From Vicia villosa (lineage: Eukaryota > Streptophyta > Magnoliopsida > Fabales > Fabaceae): a stretch of DNA of 64,000 bases. Positions 9,322 through 23,081 of the stretch are shown in pieces (positions within the stretch are counted from its first letter, which is position 1; each line of letters begins with the position of its first letter). The position numbers were made by a program, and so were the translations under genes. The stretch lies in the NCBI RefSeq assembly GCF_029867415.1, contig NW_026705566.1, positions 1 to 64,000 of the forward strand. The letters are read 5' to 3'. The notes beneath the pieces were generated by a model, which did no database searches, was not told the DNA's origin, and was given only the letters and a program-made list of their open reading frames with translations.

Positions 9322-12300
9322 AGTTTGCCGTATCTCTTATTTCTTAATGTACCGTTTACTCGTCGTACTGTTCATTATAGTATGTAATATTTGTACAGTC
9401 AGTATTAAATGTCGTACTATTTGTCATATTGTTTCTTAATTATCTAGATAATATTTTGTGTGTTTTCTGCCAGTTAAATATTTATTTTTCTGTGCATTAA
9501 ATGATTTTCAGGGTCATTATCGGTAATTTTGCTCGCATACAGTATTTATTATTTATTTATTACGTATGTGTTTTTCTAACAAGTCATGTAAATAAATCTT
9601 CAACATTAACATAATCAAAAACAATTAAAAAAACAAAAACAAAAATATTAACTTTGACTGTTAAATTTTCACTCTAAACAGTCAGTTGACAGTCAAACCG
9701 CTGACAGTGCAATTCTCCGTGTTTTGTACCATCAATCAAATCAAACTTTTGCATTTCAAAATTCCAAGATTTTTGTCCTAGAAGTCTTCTGAATATCACA
9801 TGATTAGCAAAGACTCAGCACTGCACAAAAATCCGGTACGCTTAACTGTCTCCTACACAAACAGTCCCTAACTAGGGTTTTCTTGTTTTTTCAGGAGAAC
9901 AAGTTTTTGAGACCTCAAATTGATTTCATGGACCTCCATATATCTCAAATTACCACCATACAAGTTTTCAAAATTCAATTCGCTCAGACGCACAGTCAGC
10001 AGCTCAAACAGTCAACAGACGACCCGGTAGACCAAAAAGTCAACAGACAGTCAAAAATGAATTTTTTTGTCAACATCCATATTTTGTCAAAGGATTCATC
10101 ATTTGATCATTGGTTGATCATAATTCATCAAGGAAAAATCAAAAATCAACAAAACCCTAAGTTTCAAAATTAGGGTTTTCTCCTAAAAAGTCAACTGAAC
10201 TTTGACTGGTCATAACTCTCTCATCCTTCATCCAAAAAATTCAAACCAAAGCTTATTTTGAAGGAAATTCAATTATCTTTCAAATGCAATTGGTCCCATG
10301 GTCATTAGATTCACCATTTGAAAAATATGAATCAAGATATTACAGGTCATTTTCAAAGTCAACAAAAAGTCACTTTTTTCAAAAGGACACACAAGGAGCA
10401 TGGAAAATCATTTTCATATGAGACCAATGACATTGGTTATAGGACTCTTTGAGGTTTCTAAAAAGTGCAAGAACTCCTTCATATGATAAAATTGAGGGAT
10501 TTACACCTTGTTGAAGTTGGCTAAATTTTGGGAAAATGCATGAAATCAACATTGATCAAAAATGTTTTTCTTCCAAATGAGACCCAATTTCCATGATCCA
10601 AACATGTTTACCATGATGTAAAGGGCCTCCCACGACCAAGACAAAGCCCACATCATTTTTGTTCTTTTTTTGATTTAATTTTATCACATATAAGATTAAA
10701 TTAAAAAAGGAAAATGGAAGGATAATGCATAGCTTGAATCTTAAGCATGACTCATCAAAGAATCTTCAATTTTCTGCAGCAAAAGGAAGTACAAAGCAAG
10801 AGAAGTAAATGAGAGCAAGCTTTGGTCAAAGTTTCAAAGATTTTTAATATTTAAAAATCAAAGATTCAACAAAGCTCATCAATGCTTCTAGCTTAGATTT
10901 TAAGCACCTCTTAGCTTATAAATTAGGCAGAATACTTCACCAAATAGAACACACACGAAATCATAGCAAGGGTATAGCCATCAACTTCACAAAATTCTCA
11001 CAAAAATATCAAATACTTTGTAATTTTCGTTTTGCAACTTCCAGCTTACTTCAATAAAAAATAACCATTCAAATCATCCCTTGGGGTCACATAGAGTAAG
11101 ATTGATGCACTAAACAAGTCCCATAATGGTTTAAATGCGTGTATCACCATCTTCATATTCTTAACTTCATAACTTTCGTTTTCGTATGCATTCTTGACTA
11201 AAATAAAAACTAACCACTTGCATGGACTCATGGCATGATGTAGAGTAGGTTTGAGTGATCACATGCAAGCTTTAACGTGGTTTTGAAGCTCTACCATTTT
11301 TGAGCTTCAAACATGTGAAGCTTTCGTTCTCCATGATACAAGCTCCAAATGAAAAAACTAACGACGCTATCATGTTCAGAAGGGTCTATTTAGGCGATCT
11401 GGGTGGCCCTTGTTCTTTTTTATTTTCGTTTTGTAGGTCATTCAAAAGGTTAAAAAATTGAAAACAAAATCCGCAGGAAAATCCGCAGGTAAGTTTGCAG
11501 GAAATTCCGCAGGTACGAAGGAAGAAGATGATGAATAGTAAGGAGGAAGATTTGACCGCATGCGTGGCGCTTTCCTCTCCTCTCATTCGCTGGTCAACCA
11601 GCATGGACCCCACCTGGAATATTTGAATCCTGAATGATCACATGCAATCTCTTTATCCACGTGCACCACGTGTCCAATAATCTGAGCCATAGATCTCCAC
11701 TAATCTTCAATCCAACGCACCAACATGCACCCCCATATCATAGACTTTCAGATTAATCACACAAGATCATAGCCTTATTTTTATTTTCTATTTTTATTTT
11801 AATTTCTTTGCAAAATTAATTTAAATAGTTTCAAAAATCTAAAAAATATAATAAAAATATTTTTAGGCTTCTAAAATAATCTATTCTTTTTTGACATAAA
11901 ATATATTTTTTTTTAATATTAAAATATTTTATATAATTAATTAGTATATATTTATATATTTGCTCTTTTAATTATTTTAACCAATCAAAAAATCATAAAA
12001 AAAAAATTGTTCTTTATATTAAATGTAGTTTATATATTATAGACTAATTTTGTACATATTTAGGATAATTTTCTCTTTAAGTTTTAATTATTTGTATAAT
12101 TATTTGCATAATTATGTATTAATTAACTTAATAAATTCAAAATCAATTTCAAAAATTCAAAAAAAAATCAGTTTTGTTTAAAAATTAATTGACAAGCATT
12201 TTAAACATGTTTTAAGCTTAATTTTTAGGTTTAAATTTTATTTCCATCTTTTTCTCATTTTAATTAAATTAATCATGCATTAATTCTAATTAAAATCAAT

Positions 12301-13241
12301 CATCAAAAAATCCAAAAAATATTTCTTTTATTTTCTTGCAATTTAAATTCATAGATCAAGTGTATAGGTTGTCAAATTCATGTAAATAGCGTAGTTTACA
12401 TTTCCTGCAAAATCGATGTAATAGCGTAGATTTATTTTCCGCATTTTACATTTCCGCATTTTAAATTCCAGCACATATAAAACTGCGTGTATGCCAAAGA
12501 TAAAATCGAATCGTTAGATCACTAACTTCAAAGATAAAATATCTGAATCAAAACACAATCACACTTGCATCTCTTAGGGTAATCCCTCTTTTACTCTTTT
12601 CAAAATCAAAATCAAATTCTACTGTTTCAAATGCAAAATCGAACTTTCGTTTACATCCGGTAAAAGGATAGTTTTTTAAAGGAAATAGGAAAAGACCTTA
12701 TAACTTAGGGTAGACCTCCTAATTTGCTTGCTCAAATCAAAACAAACAAATGTCTCATATATCATTGTTTTTCAAAATGAAACTTTCAAAAAAGACCATA
12801 CTTTGTATATATCCAAACGAGGATCATTACGAAGTTAACGTTCTTTTTTTTCAAAAAAACATCTTTCGAAAGATAAAAACACTTTGTATACATCCGCACA
12901 ACGATCATTACAAAGTCAATTTACAAAGGTATTTGAAACCACATACAAGCATTTCAAGGCAATAGAAAAGTGATTCAAAAGAAGTGAGCTAAGCAAATTA
13001 AAGAGCCCATGGATAACCATGGATACAAAGGGTGCTTACACCTTCCCTTTGTATAACCTACCCCCTTACCCAGAATTTCTTAAAGGTCTTTTTATGTTTC
13101 TTTTATAAACCTTTCCTTAATTGGATAAAATAAAAGTCGGTGGCGACTCTCTGATTTTCAAAAACACAAAAGCAGAAAGAAAAGAGTCAGTTCACGTATC
13201 TCTCCGCGAGAGGTATGGTAAAAAACCGAGGGCGACAGAAC

Positions 13242-13259
13242 TGGCGACTCTGCTGAGGA
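13242..13259 (+). promoter_or_regulatory. Primer binding site of Ogre B (tRNA-Arg type)
   Basis: TGGCGACTCTGCTGAGGA, four bases after the LTR. It is identical to that of A except for one G-to-A change near the 3' side. Confidence 0.78.
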
Positions 13260-13936
13260 AACTTTCAAAAAACAAAATGTTTTCAAAGGGGTTACCTTTA
13301 GAGTTTAGATCACTTCGATGTTTTCAATTGCTTAACTTGATTGCTCTATTTTCCAAAGGTTTGTTTGGGTATTTTGCTTGTGTGAACGATTCTAACCCGA
13401 ATCTCGAGATACCTTAAGTATGTGACAATAGACCAAGGAAACTGTACAGCATGTACCAATACGGTTGATCTGGTAGTCACCGTTAGTGCGATACTTTGGT
13501 TTATACTGATGTCCCTTGAAAACGATCAAGGAGTATATTAGGCTTCCGAAATGTCATTAAACACTAATTTGTCTTAGAACCTTTTAGTTGAACTTGACTT
13601 GTGGCCTATTAAGTGGCTAGCTTTGAAATTGATCGAAGTTAGTTATCCTCGAGGAATATTTTTGATCGGCCGTCCGAGCGCCGTATTGAGATGTTGTCTC
13701 CAAGGATCATAGAACCCGAATACTATTCTAGGACAGGTTTTAACCAACTCAACTTCAGTGGGGAGGGTATCACCTATGAACTTCATGCAAGCCTTTAAAC
13801 CTAAGGCTATTGTTTGATTTGTCTGTGTGTGCCACATGTTTGACATCATAAGCATCATAAGCATCACAAGCATATCATTTTCTCACTAATCATTTCAAGG
13901 ATCGAAGAGTTTACCTTTGTTCTGTTATTACAGGTA
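13260..13936 (+). other. Untranslated leader of Ogre B
   Basis: Colinear with 5632-6304. No credible gene. An acceptor-like TTATTACAG ends at 13933 just before the ORF1 ATG. Confidence 0.6.
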
Positions 13937-15276
13937 ATGGCTCCCGCCACCAGAGATTACATCCGAATCAACATCTCAACGGTGCCATCTGAACTAAAAG
14001 ACTTAATATCAAAGTTTCCCAGGAATGCTCAATTCACCGAAAAGCACGGTCACTTACTCCATTTGGTTACCTCAAAATTTGAAGAAGACATGATACGGGT
14101 CCTGTTCCAGTTCTTTGATCCCGAACATCATTGCTTTACCTTTCCTGATTACCAGTTAGTACCCACCTTGGAAGAGTTTTGTGAACTAATTGGATTACCT
14201 GTTCGAGATCAATTACCTTTCACTGGTTTAGAAAGGATTCCAAAACCTGAAATCATAGCTGCTGCCTTACATTTGCGAAAGTCAGAAATCGAGTCCAATT
14301 GGGAAACAAAGAGTGGAATCCAGGGTTTGCTTGCTAAGTTCTAAATGGAAAAGGCTCGATTACTACTAGAAAACAAAAGTTACCTAGCTTTTGAGGAGGT
14401 TATAGCTCTTTTGATTTATGGGTTGGTTTTATTCCCTAATCCCGACCAGTTCATAAGTGTGCACATTATCAACCTTTTCTTAACCCGTAACCCGGTACCA
14501 ACCTTGCTGGGAGACATTCTACATTCTCTACACACTCGTACCATGAAGAAACGAGGAACTCTTATGTGCTGTATACCACTACTGGCTAGATGGTTTACAT
14601 TTCATCTTCCCCGATCAGTGTTGAGAAATGAACAAAGAATGAAATGGTCTCGCAGGATTATGTCTCTGTCTCATTCAGATATCCGGTGGAACAACTTCTT
14701 TCAGAGAGACATTACTATCAATGATCATTGTGGAGAGTACCCTAATGTGCCACTCCTTGGCATCAAGGGAGGCATCACAACCCCTCTTTAGCTTTGCGCC
14801 AATTCGGATATGCACGGAGAAACGGTCCTCACGACATGATTATCCGTGGCATTGTGTTTGATTACGAGGATGATTCACACAGACACCGACGAAGGTTCAT
14901 ACATGCGTGGGGCAGTGTCTATAGAATAGAAAGCAAAACTTTGGGGCAATGGAATTTTATTCCTATGGAACCTTACCTCAGATGGGTGCGTACTCATGCT
15001 CAGAAATTCATCATGCCATATCCCGCTATTCTACCTGTGACTATTGAGCCAGATGTTGAATGAGACGAACCTCAAGTTATTCTACATCCGGATATGCCAA
15101 CTGACCTGGAAGAGTTGCAGAAATCTTGGGTTCAACTAAAAGAGGAAAGAGGCACCTTCAAAGCACACTGTCAAGACTATGAGAGGAAAGTATTGGAGCT
15201 CACCGGACAACTCCAAGAAGAACAGCAGATCAACACATTCCTGGGTGCAAAGAGAAAGCGTCCGTGGGAGACCTGA
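13937..15276 (+). pseudogene. ORF1 of Ogre B, degenerate
   Basis: Homologous throughout to the intact ORF1 at 6305-7648 (same start MAPATRDYIR, same C-terminal coiled coil and basic tail). Lesions relative to A: an in-frame TAA at 14342-14344, a 4-base deletion near 14778 that shifts the frame, and an in-frame TGA at 15061-15063. The last part reads again from 15064 to the natural stop at 15274-15276. No full-length protein can be made. Confidence 0.92.
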
Positions 15277-15568
15277 GGGATCCTTCATTTTCTTTACTTT
15301 TGTTTTGTAAGCCCGAATGAGGCAAAAAGAAAAAAAGAAAAAGAAAAAAAAGAAATAAATTGTTTGACTAACAGATGTTTGTTTTTCTTTTGTTTTAACA
15401 AATCTAAACTCTAAGATCCTTGAAAACATTGCACATACATTTCATTCATAAACATTGCATATACATTCCATTCATAAACATTGCATATACATTTCATTCA
15501 TACACATTGCATAACAGGTTCACATGACGGATTTCTCATCTCCTCGCTGTTTATTTCAGTTAGAAGAG

Positions 15569-18500
15569 ATGGAATCTGAGACAAACATCAAGAATCTCGA
15601 AGCACAGAACGCCCAAGTTCAAGTAGCAATTCTGGAACTAGCAAAGGGGCAACAAGAACTGAAAGCCCTGATGATCAAGAAGAAAAAGAAGCCCAAAGGA
15701 TCTGTAGGCTTGAGTCACCTGAAAAGGAAGATCAAAATCCCAGTCAAAAAGTCCAAAAAGCCACCGATCCCTGAAATAGTCGGTGATGGTGAACAAGGAG
15801 ACAATCACAGCAACTAGGGTTCTGCCAAACCCTCCCTCTCTTCTAATGAAGAAGATTATCATTCTGGAGACGAACAAGATGATGACAAATACCAGCAGTT
15901 GGAAGAACGCACGAAAGCTATGGAGATACAAAAAATACCTGGTTTAGATTTCGATGATCTGGGACTCGTCTTAGATGTTATTATCCCTCCAAAGTTCAAA
16001 GTTCCTGTCTTTGCAAAGTATGATGGAGTTTCTTGTCCAAAACTACATCTGAGGTCCTATGTAAGGAAGATACAACCTCATACAGCAGATAACAAATTGT
16101 GGATTCACTTCTTCCAAGAAAGTCTGTCGGGTACACAACTCGAGTGGTACTACCAATTGGAAAGTACAAAAGTTCATACCTGGGAAGATTTAGTTGCTGC
16201 TTTCTACAAACAGTATCAATACAATGCTGATCTTGCACCAACCCGTACTCAACTTAGGGGCATGTCTATGGCACCAAAAGAAAGTTTCAAAGGATATGCA
16301 CAAAAGTGGAGAGATATGGCTGGAAGGGTTCAACCACCCTTATCTGATCGCGAGCTGGTCGACATGTTCATGGGCACTTTAACTGGCCCTTTCTATAGCC
16401 ATTTGCTGGGAAGCTCATCATCAGGTTTCACTGACCTGATATTGACTGGAGAACGTGTCGAAAGCGGCATTTAAAGTGGAAAAATTCAAATAGGCTCTTC
16501 CTCTGGTACTACAAAGAGGCCCATCAGTGGGAGGAATGAGGTCAATACAATGCATAGTCTGAAAGGTCGCAAAAATGAGCATCACCAATCTGTAGGGGCA
16601 GTTCTGATCTCCGCATCTGCGCCTCAAAAAGATCAACCGCCAAAATATACGCGTCGACCAGATGTACCAAGAAGAAATTTTACTAGAATCAATATGCCAA
16701 TCTCTCAAGCATTGCAACATTTGTTAAAAGCAGATCTGATCACATTAAAAGACCCTCTAAAGAATGTCAACACTTCCTCTCCGAGTTATCGCCCCGATGC
16801 AACATGTGCGTATCACTCCAATTGTCCAGGACATGACGCAGATCACTGTTGGGCCCTGAAAAATAAAATACAAGACATGATAGATGCTGGGGAAATTGAG
16901 TTCGATCCTCCAGAGACTCCAAATGTCATCACTGCACCTATGCCGAAGCACGACAAGACCGTCAATGCTATCATAGACACTGTTTACATCTATGATGTGA
17001 GGGAATTGTCAACTCCGCTCCTTGAAGTCAAAGGAAAGCTAATCCAAGCTGGTTACTTTCCAGGTTGTGACCCTGATTGCTTTTATTGCACACACCTACC
17101 CAATGGTTGTGAAAATCTGAGAATGGGAATTCAAAAGTGGATGGATCGCCGTATCATTATGTTTGAGAGGCTACCTTCCATGGACGTTTTATGTGAAGTC
17201 TTTTCAAACGGCATGAGAATAGAGGACGTCTCAGTGGTTTCCAACATACCATTGAAAATCCCTACCAAAGCTCCTTTCAAAATTTTTGCTACACCCAAAG
17301 TGGCATCGGTAGTCATTACCAGTCCAACTCCATTTCCATACTCTTCAGACAAAGCTGTCCCGTGGAGTTATGACACTAATGTTTATGTCCATGGAGTTAA
17401 ACAGGATACCTTGACCGAAGAGGCCCTGAATTTTACTACTCCAACTGTTGATAATATTGTGGGTACCAGTAAGATTACGAGAAGTGGAAGGATCTTTTTA
17501 CCAGAAATTTCTCCAAATGTTGTTACTAATCCAGTCCAGGTCCCAGTTCCTAATCAAGATATCAACGCTCGAGGCAAAGAGCCACAAGTTGAACCAGTTC
17601 AAATACCGGTGGAAGTCACTGTTGAGGATCCATCAAAGCAAGAAATGGAGGAAATATTGAAAATCATCTGCAAGAGTGATTACAATATTGTCGAACAACT
17701 AGGGCACACTGCTTCAAAAATCTCAATGCTGTCTCTGCTAAAGTATTCAGAAGCTCATGCCAAAGCTCTGATGAAATTCCTGAAAGCTGCACATGTACCA
17801 CAAGAGATTTCAATCGATCAATTTGAAAATTGTGTTGCCAATCTAACAGTGAATAATGGTCTCGGTTTCTCTGATGTTGATCTAACCCCTGCTGGAAAGA
17901 ATCACAATAAAGCCCTACACATCTCCATTGAATGTAATGGCACCACTCTATCTCATGTGCTGGTAGATAACGGTTCTTCTTTGAGCTTGTTACCAAAAAC
18001 AGTACTAGAAAAGCTTGACTTCGAAGGAATTGTGTTACAACCAAGCGATGTTGTGATAAGAGCCTTCGACGGATCAACAAGGACAGTATACGGAAAGGTG
18101 AATCTCCCAATCAGAGTGGGCTCTCAGATCTTTGATTCTACCTTTTACGTAATGGAAATTCACCCGGCGTATTCCTGTTTACTAGGACGCCCTTGGATAC
18201 ATGGGGCAAATGCCGTAACTTCTACCCTGCATCAGAAGTTGAAATATCCAGTAAAAGGAAAGATTGTCACAGTTTATGGCGAAGAGGAATATGTGGTTAG
18301 TCACCTGAGCAATTCCAAGTATGTTGAGACGGATGACGAATTCATCGAAATTCCCTGCCAATCTTTTGAGGTGGTCTCTCCAGATGTCTCTACTACCAAG
18401 CATATTTCTGCTACTCCAACTACAACTATGGCTTCTCTCAAAGATGCCAAAGATGTGATCGAAAAAGGTGGTTGCACAGTATGGGGACAGCTCCTCGATA

Positions 18501-19341
18501 TACCTTATAAGTCCGACAAGCTAGGTCTGGGCTATGCTAATGGAAATCAAAAGAACGACCAAAGTCCTTGTTCTGGAGGATTAATGTCACATTTCATCAG
18601 CCAAGGAGTAAACGCTATTGAAGACGATGGAGTGTTCTTGAACCATATCATCCAGCCATACCCAAATGAAGTTCCACCCCTTCCCATGGGAGTTTGGGAT
18701 ACTTTGGGAGAACCAAACGACGGGTATAATTTTCAGTATACCGCACCTCAGAGTTCTTTTATTGCTGCGGAAGACATTACCCCAACTGGATGGGGCAATC
18801 AATTTGAAAATGGCAAAAGTTTCACAAGTTCCATCACTGAGCAATATCAAAGTCCACCTAAAGAAGTTTGGGATAGTTTAGGAGAGCCAAGTGGCAAATA
18901 TGACTTTATGGTGAAATATTCCGCTCCTCCGAGCTCACAAGTCGCCATTGAAGACATTGTCCCAACTGGATGGGATGAACATTACGACGACAATTTCACT
19001 CTTGAAGAAGCCAGGGAAACACCAAATAACGAGGGTTATTTTCTGTCACAGTACACTACTCAGCAGAATGCACAAGTCTCCCTCAAAGACATCATCCCGA
19101 CTGGATGGGACGGCCTTATCGAGTATCTCGCTCAGCCAACAGAGGTACCTCAACCTGGATCCTCATATCCAACAGATCATCCTACTTATCCTGAAAGATC
19201 ACCGGCTCATTTCCCCACCAATGAAATCAATGTTGTGGGAGATGAAGAAGACAACTGCAACTAGAACAGCTGGATACTCCCTGCTCACCACAATGGATTG
19301 AACAACTGGGAAGCTAAGGATGTGATCTCCTTTGATCAGGA
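15569..19341 (+). pseudogene. gag-pro: gag-protease of Ogre B (exon before the pro/RT intron), degenerate
   Basis: The ATG at 15569 (MESETN) follows an acceptor-like TTATTTCAG. Order: N-terminal coil and lysine cluster; retrotransposon gag domain about 16030-16480; zinc-knuckle-like cluster C-A-Y-H-S-N-C-P-G-H-D-A-D-H-C near 16804; aspartic protease with the V-D-N-G-S-S motif near 17965; then a low-complexity spacer with three P-T-G-W repeats. In-frame stops TAG (15815), TAA (16472) and TAG (19262, where A has TGG) interrupt one otherwise continuous frame. The frame in A runs to a stop that overlaps the predicted splice donor at 19342. Full length would be about 1250 codons. Confidence 0.92.
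18674..19113 (+). repeat. Three imperfect peptide repeats in the pro-RT spacer of Ogre B
   Basis: Units share V-W-D-T/S-L-G-E-P, then Y-T/S-A-P-x-S-S, then E-D-I-x-P-T-G-W. The P-T-G-W blocks are near 18781, 18960 and 19095; the third unit lacks the V-W-D part. Ogre A has only the last unit because about 360 nt are missing there. The function is unknown; it may be a flexible linker or a protein-binding repeat. Confidence 0.7.
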
Positions 19342-19599
19342 GTAAATGCAATTTCCTGTTTTCGTTGTTTATATTGTGCAAAGATAAAAATGGTTCTTGT
19401 ACTATCAAACCATGAACTTGAAAGCCGTGTGCCTTGCCCGAAGCACACTGGTCCTTTTATAAGGGTTTGTCATATCATGATCATGTTCATTCAATAAAAT
19501 CATGGGATGTTTGCATATTCAAATTTTGTGATCCTTTTTCTTTCTTTGCTTTTTCAAATAGCTATGTTTTCTTACACACACCCACATAAATAAATGCAG
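19342..19599 (+). other. Predicted pro/RT intron of Ogre B (258 bp)
   Basis: Donor GA|GTAAAT after an F-D-Q codon series, and acceptor AAATGCAG|A after a pyrimidine-rich run. Joining these sites restores an uninterrupted phase into the RT exon in both Ogres. Ogre elements are known to remove an intron between protease and RT. The length in B is a multiple of three, yet it contains stops. Confidence 0.72.
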
Positions 19600-22500
19600 A
19601 TTCACATTCACTTTGGATCCAGTCGATAACGATTTTGCTATTGCCCGTCATGACTTTGAAAATCCGATCTACCAAACTGAGGACGAAAGTGAGGAAGATT
19701 GTGAAGTACCAAGAGAACATGCAAGGCTGCTAGAACAAGAAGAAAAGACTATACAGCCGCATGAAGAACCAATTGAGGTCATCAACTTGGGCAGCGACGA
19801 AGAAAAGAAAGAAGTCAAGATAGGGGCTGATCTAGAAAACAGTGTCAAGCAAAGACTGATTCAAATGTTACAAGACTACGTTGAGATATTCGTTTGGTCT
19901 TACGAAGATATGCCTGGCCTTGACACGGACATTGTGGTTCACCGCCTGCCGATCAAAGAAGGTAGCACTCCAGTCAAGCAGAAATTACGGAGGAGTAGGC
20001 CCGATATGTCAAAGAAGATCAAAGACGAGGTTGAAAAGCAATTCAATGGCGGTTTTCTGAAAGTTGTGAGTTATCCTCCTTGGATAGCTAACATAGTACC
20101 TGTGCCCAAAAAAGACGGGATAGTCAGAATGTGTGTAGACTACAGAGATCTGAACCGAGCGAGCCCCAAAGATGATTTCCCTTTACCTCACATCGATGTA
20201 CTGGTTGACAATACCGCACAATGCAAGGTATTCTCCTTCATGGATGGATTCTCAGGGTACAATCAAATCAAGATGGCACCCGAAGATATGGAAAAAACAA
20301 CTTTCACAACACCCTGAGGAACCTTTTGTTACAAAGTAATGCCCTTTGGTTTAAAGAATGCAGGAGCTACATATCAGCGTGCAATGGTAGCTTTGTTCCA
20401 TGATATGATTCATCAGGAGATAGAGGTTTATGTCGATGATATGATTGCAAAGTCCAACACCGAAGAAGAACATCTGGGTCATCTACACAAGCTGTTTGAC
20501 AGACTCAAGAAATACAGGTTGCGACTGAATCCGAACAAGTGTACCTTTGGAGTAAGATCCAGTAAACTTTTAGGTTTCATCGTCAGCAGCAAAGGTATTG
20601 AGGTTGATCCTGCCAAGTTCAAAGCTATTCAAGAAATGCCCATACCCCGTATTGAGAAACAAGTCAGAGGATTCTTGGGGCGTCTGAATTACATAGCCAG
20701 ATTTATTGCCCATATGACAACTACTTGTGTGCCGATCTTCAAAATATTAAAGAAAGATCAAGTGGAAAGATGGAATGACAAATGCCAGTTAGCCTTTGAT
20801 AAGATCAAAGAATATCTCCAAAAACCGCCAATCTTGTTACCACCAGTGAAAGGAAGACCTCTGATAATGTACCTAACCGTGCTAGAAGATTCAATGGGGT
20901 GTGTACTGGGGCAACATGACGAGTCCGGCCGAAAGGAGCATGCAATCTACTATCTTAGCAAAAAGTTTACCGATTGTGAAACAAGATACTCACTACTCGA
21001 AAAAACTTGCTGTGCTTTAGCATGGGCGGCTCGCCGACTAAGACAATATATGCTAAATCACACCACTTTCCTGATCTCCAAAATGGATCCTATCAAGTAT
21101 GTGTTCGAAAAACCTGCTCTCTCTGGAAGAATAGCACGATGGCAAATGATCTTAACAGAATATGACATCCAGTACACTTCGCAAAAAGCAATCAAAGGAA
21201 GTGTGGTAGCTGATCATCTGGCTCATCAAGCAGTGGATGATTATCAAGCATTGAACTTTGACTTCCCAGATGAAGATATTATGCTAGTCACTGACTACGA
21301 ACAACTAGGACCAGAGGGAGGACCCGAGCCAGGATCCCGATGGACTATGGTTTTTCATGGAGCTTCTAATGCACTTGGCAATGGCATCGGAGCTGTGATC
21401 ATTTCCCCTGCAGGAGGTTATACACCTTTCACTGCCAGATTATGCTTCGACTGCACTAACAATATAGCCGAGTACGAAGCATGTATTCTGGGTCTCAAAG
21501 TTGCAATTGATCTAAGAATCAAGTTTCTGGAGGTCTACGGAGACTCGGCGCTTGTAATTTATCAAGTCAAAGAGGAATGGGACACGAAGCACCCGAATCT
21601 AATTCCATACAAAGAATATGTGCTGAGTTTGATTCCTTATTTCGAAGAAATCACTTTTGAACACATCCGCGCGAAGAAAATCAACTAGCTGATGCCTTAG
21701 CTACCATGTCATCCATGTTCAAAGTCAAGTGGGACAACGAGGCGCCAATGATCACCATTTACAGACAAGACGAACCAGCCTATTGCAATAAGATCGATGC
21801 CGAAGGAACGAAAGACAAACCATGGTTCCATGAAGTAAAAAGGTATCTCGAAGCTCAGGAGTACCCTGAAGGAGCATCCATTAACGACAGAAAGTTTCTA
21901 AGAAGATTTGCTGCAAAATTCTTCCTAAGTAATGGAACCCTATACAAACGCAACCATGACTCGACTTTACTTCGTTGTGTAAACAAGAAGGAAGCAGAAC
22001 AGATTATGGAAGACATACACGATGGTGCCTTTGGTACTCATTCAAGTGGACATACAATGGCTGAAAAGATCCTAAGAGCAGGTTATTACTGGTCTACCAT
22101 GGAGACAGACTGCCATCATCACTCCAGAACCTATCACAAATGCCAGATATATGCCGACAAAGTACATGTACCTCCAGTCCTGCTAAATGTCCTGACGGCT
22201 CCTTGGCCTTTTGCAATGCGGGGTATTGATATGATTGGAGAAATCAAGCCTACTGCCTCCAACGGACATCGCTTTATCCTGGTCGCTATTGATTACTTCA
22301 CAAAGTGGGTAGAAGCAACTTCATTTGCTTCTGTCACCAAGAATGTTGTGGCCCGGTTTATCAAGCACAATCTCATTTGTCGGTATGGCATCCCTGAAAG
22401 GATCATCACAGACAATGGCACAAATTTAAACAACAGAATGATTACTGAACTCTGCACACAGTTCCAGATCAAGCATCATAATTCCTCTCCATATAGACCA

Positions 22501-23070
22501 AAGATGAATGGCGCGGTGGAAGCTGCCAATAAGAACATCAAGAAAATCATACAAAAGATGACAGTAACCTACAAAGACTGGCATGAGATGTTACCTTTTG
22601 CTCTTCACGGTTATCGCACATCTGCGCGTACTTCAACAGGGGCAACTCCATTCTCCTTAGTCTACGGTATGGAGGCAGTTATTCCAATTGAAATTCAGAT
22701 TCCTTCCCTAAGGATTATGAAAGAAGCCGGTCTAGACGAAGATGATTGGATTCAGACTCGGTTGGACCAGATAAACTTGATTGATGAGAAGAGGCTCGCA
22801 GCTATTTGTCATGGTCAGTTGTACCAAAAGCGTATGATCAAAGCCTTCAACAAGAAAGTCAAAAGTCAAGCATACCAAACCGGTGGCTTGGTTGTCAAAC
22901 GCATCATCTTACCACAAGGTGACCCCAGGGGCAAGTGGACTCCCACTTACGAGGGACCATTTGTAATCAAGAAAATATTCTCCGGCGGAGCCATGTTGCT
23001 TACCACCATGGATGGCGAGGATTTCCCACACCCTGTGAATGCGGACATAGTCAAAAAGTACTTCGCTTAA
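19600..23070 (+). pseudogene. pol: RT-RNase H-integrase of Ogre B, degenerate
   Basis: An acidic linker is followed by reverse transcriptase (K-K-D, D-Y-R-D-L-N, F-S-F-M-D-G, P-F-G-L-K-N, and Y-V-D-D near 20430), RNase H (from about 21340), zinc-binding H-H...C-x-x-C and an integrase core with D-M-I, T-D-N-G-T and N-G-A-V-E. Breaks: TGA for Trp at 20315-20317 and a 1-nt loss near 21669 at the end of RNase H. The first RNase H Asp is His (codon 21356-21358), and the first zinc-finger Cys of the integrase is Tyr (T-Y-H-K-C). It ends at the natural TAA at 23068-23070, followed directly by the hairpin array. Confidence 0.93.
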
Positions 23071-23081
23071 AGAAAAGCTCG

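Larger units (their letters stand above)
8524..13237 (+). repeat. 5' LTR of Ogre B
   Basis: It starts TGTTATACC and ends GGGCGACA before the PBS; 4714 bp. Same order of parts as the A LTR: TATA box at 9054, 55-codon ORF at 9154, GTCAA-rich segment, telo-box hairpin, AT-rich stretch (about 11770-12340) and a late ORF. There is no hAT-like insert. No other gene is seen in it. Confidence 0.95.

Noticed and set aside
8524..13237. Possible solo LTR or segmental duplicate of Ogre A
   Set aside because: It is followed by a PBS and internal genes, pairs with a far LTR, and has its own target duplication.
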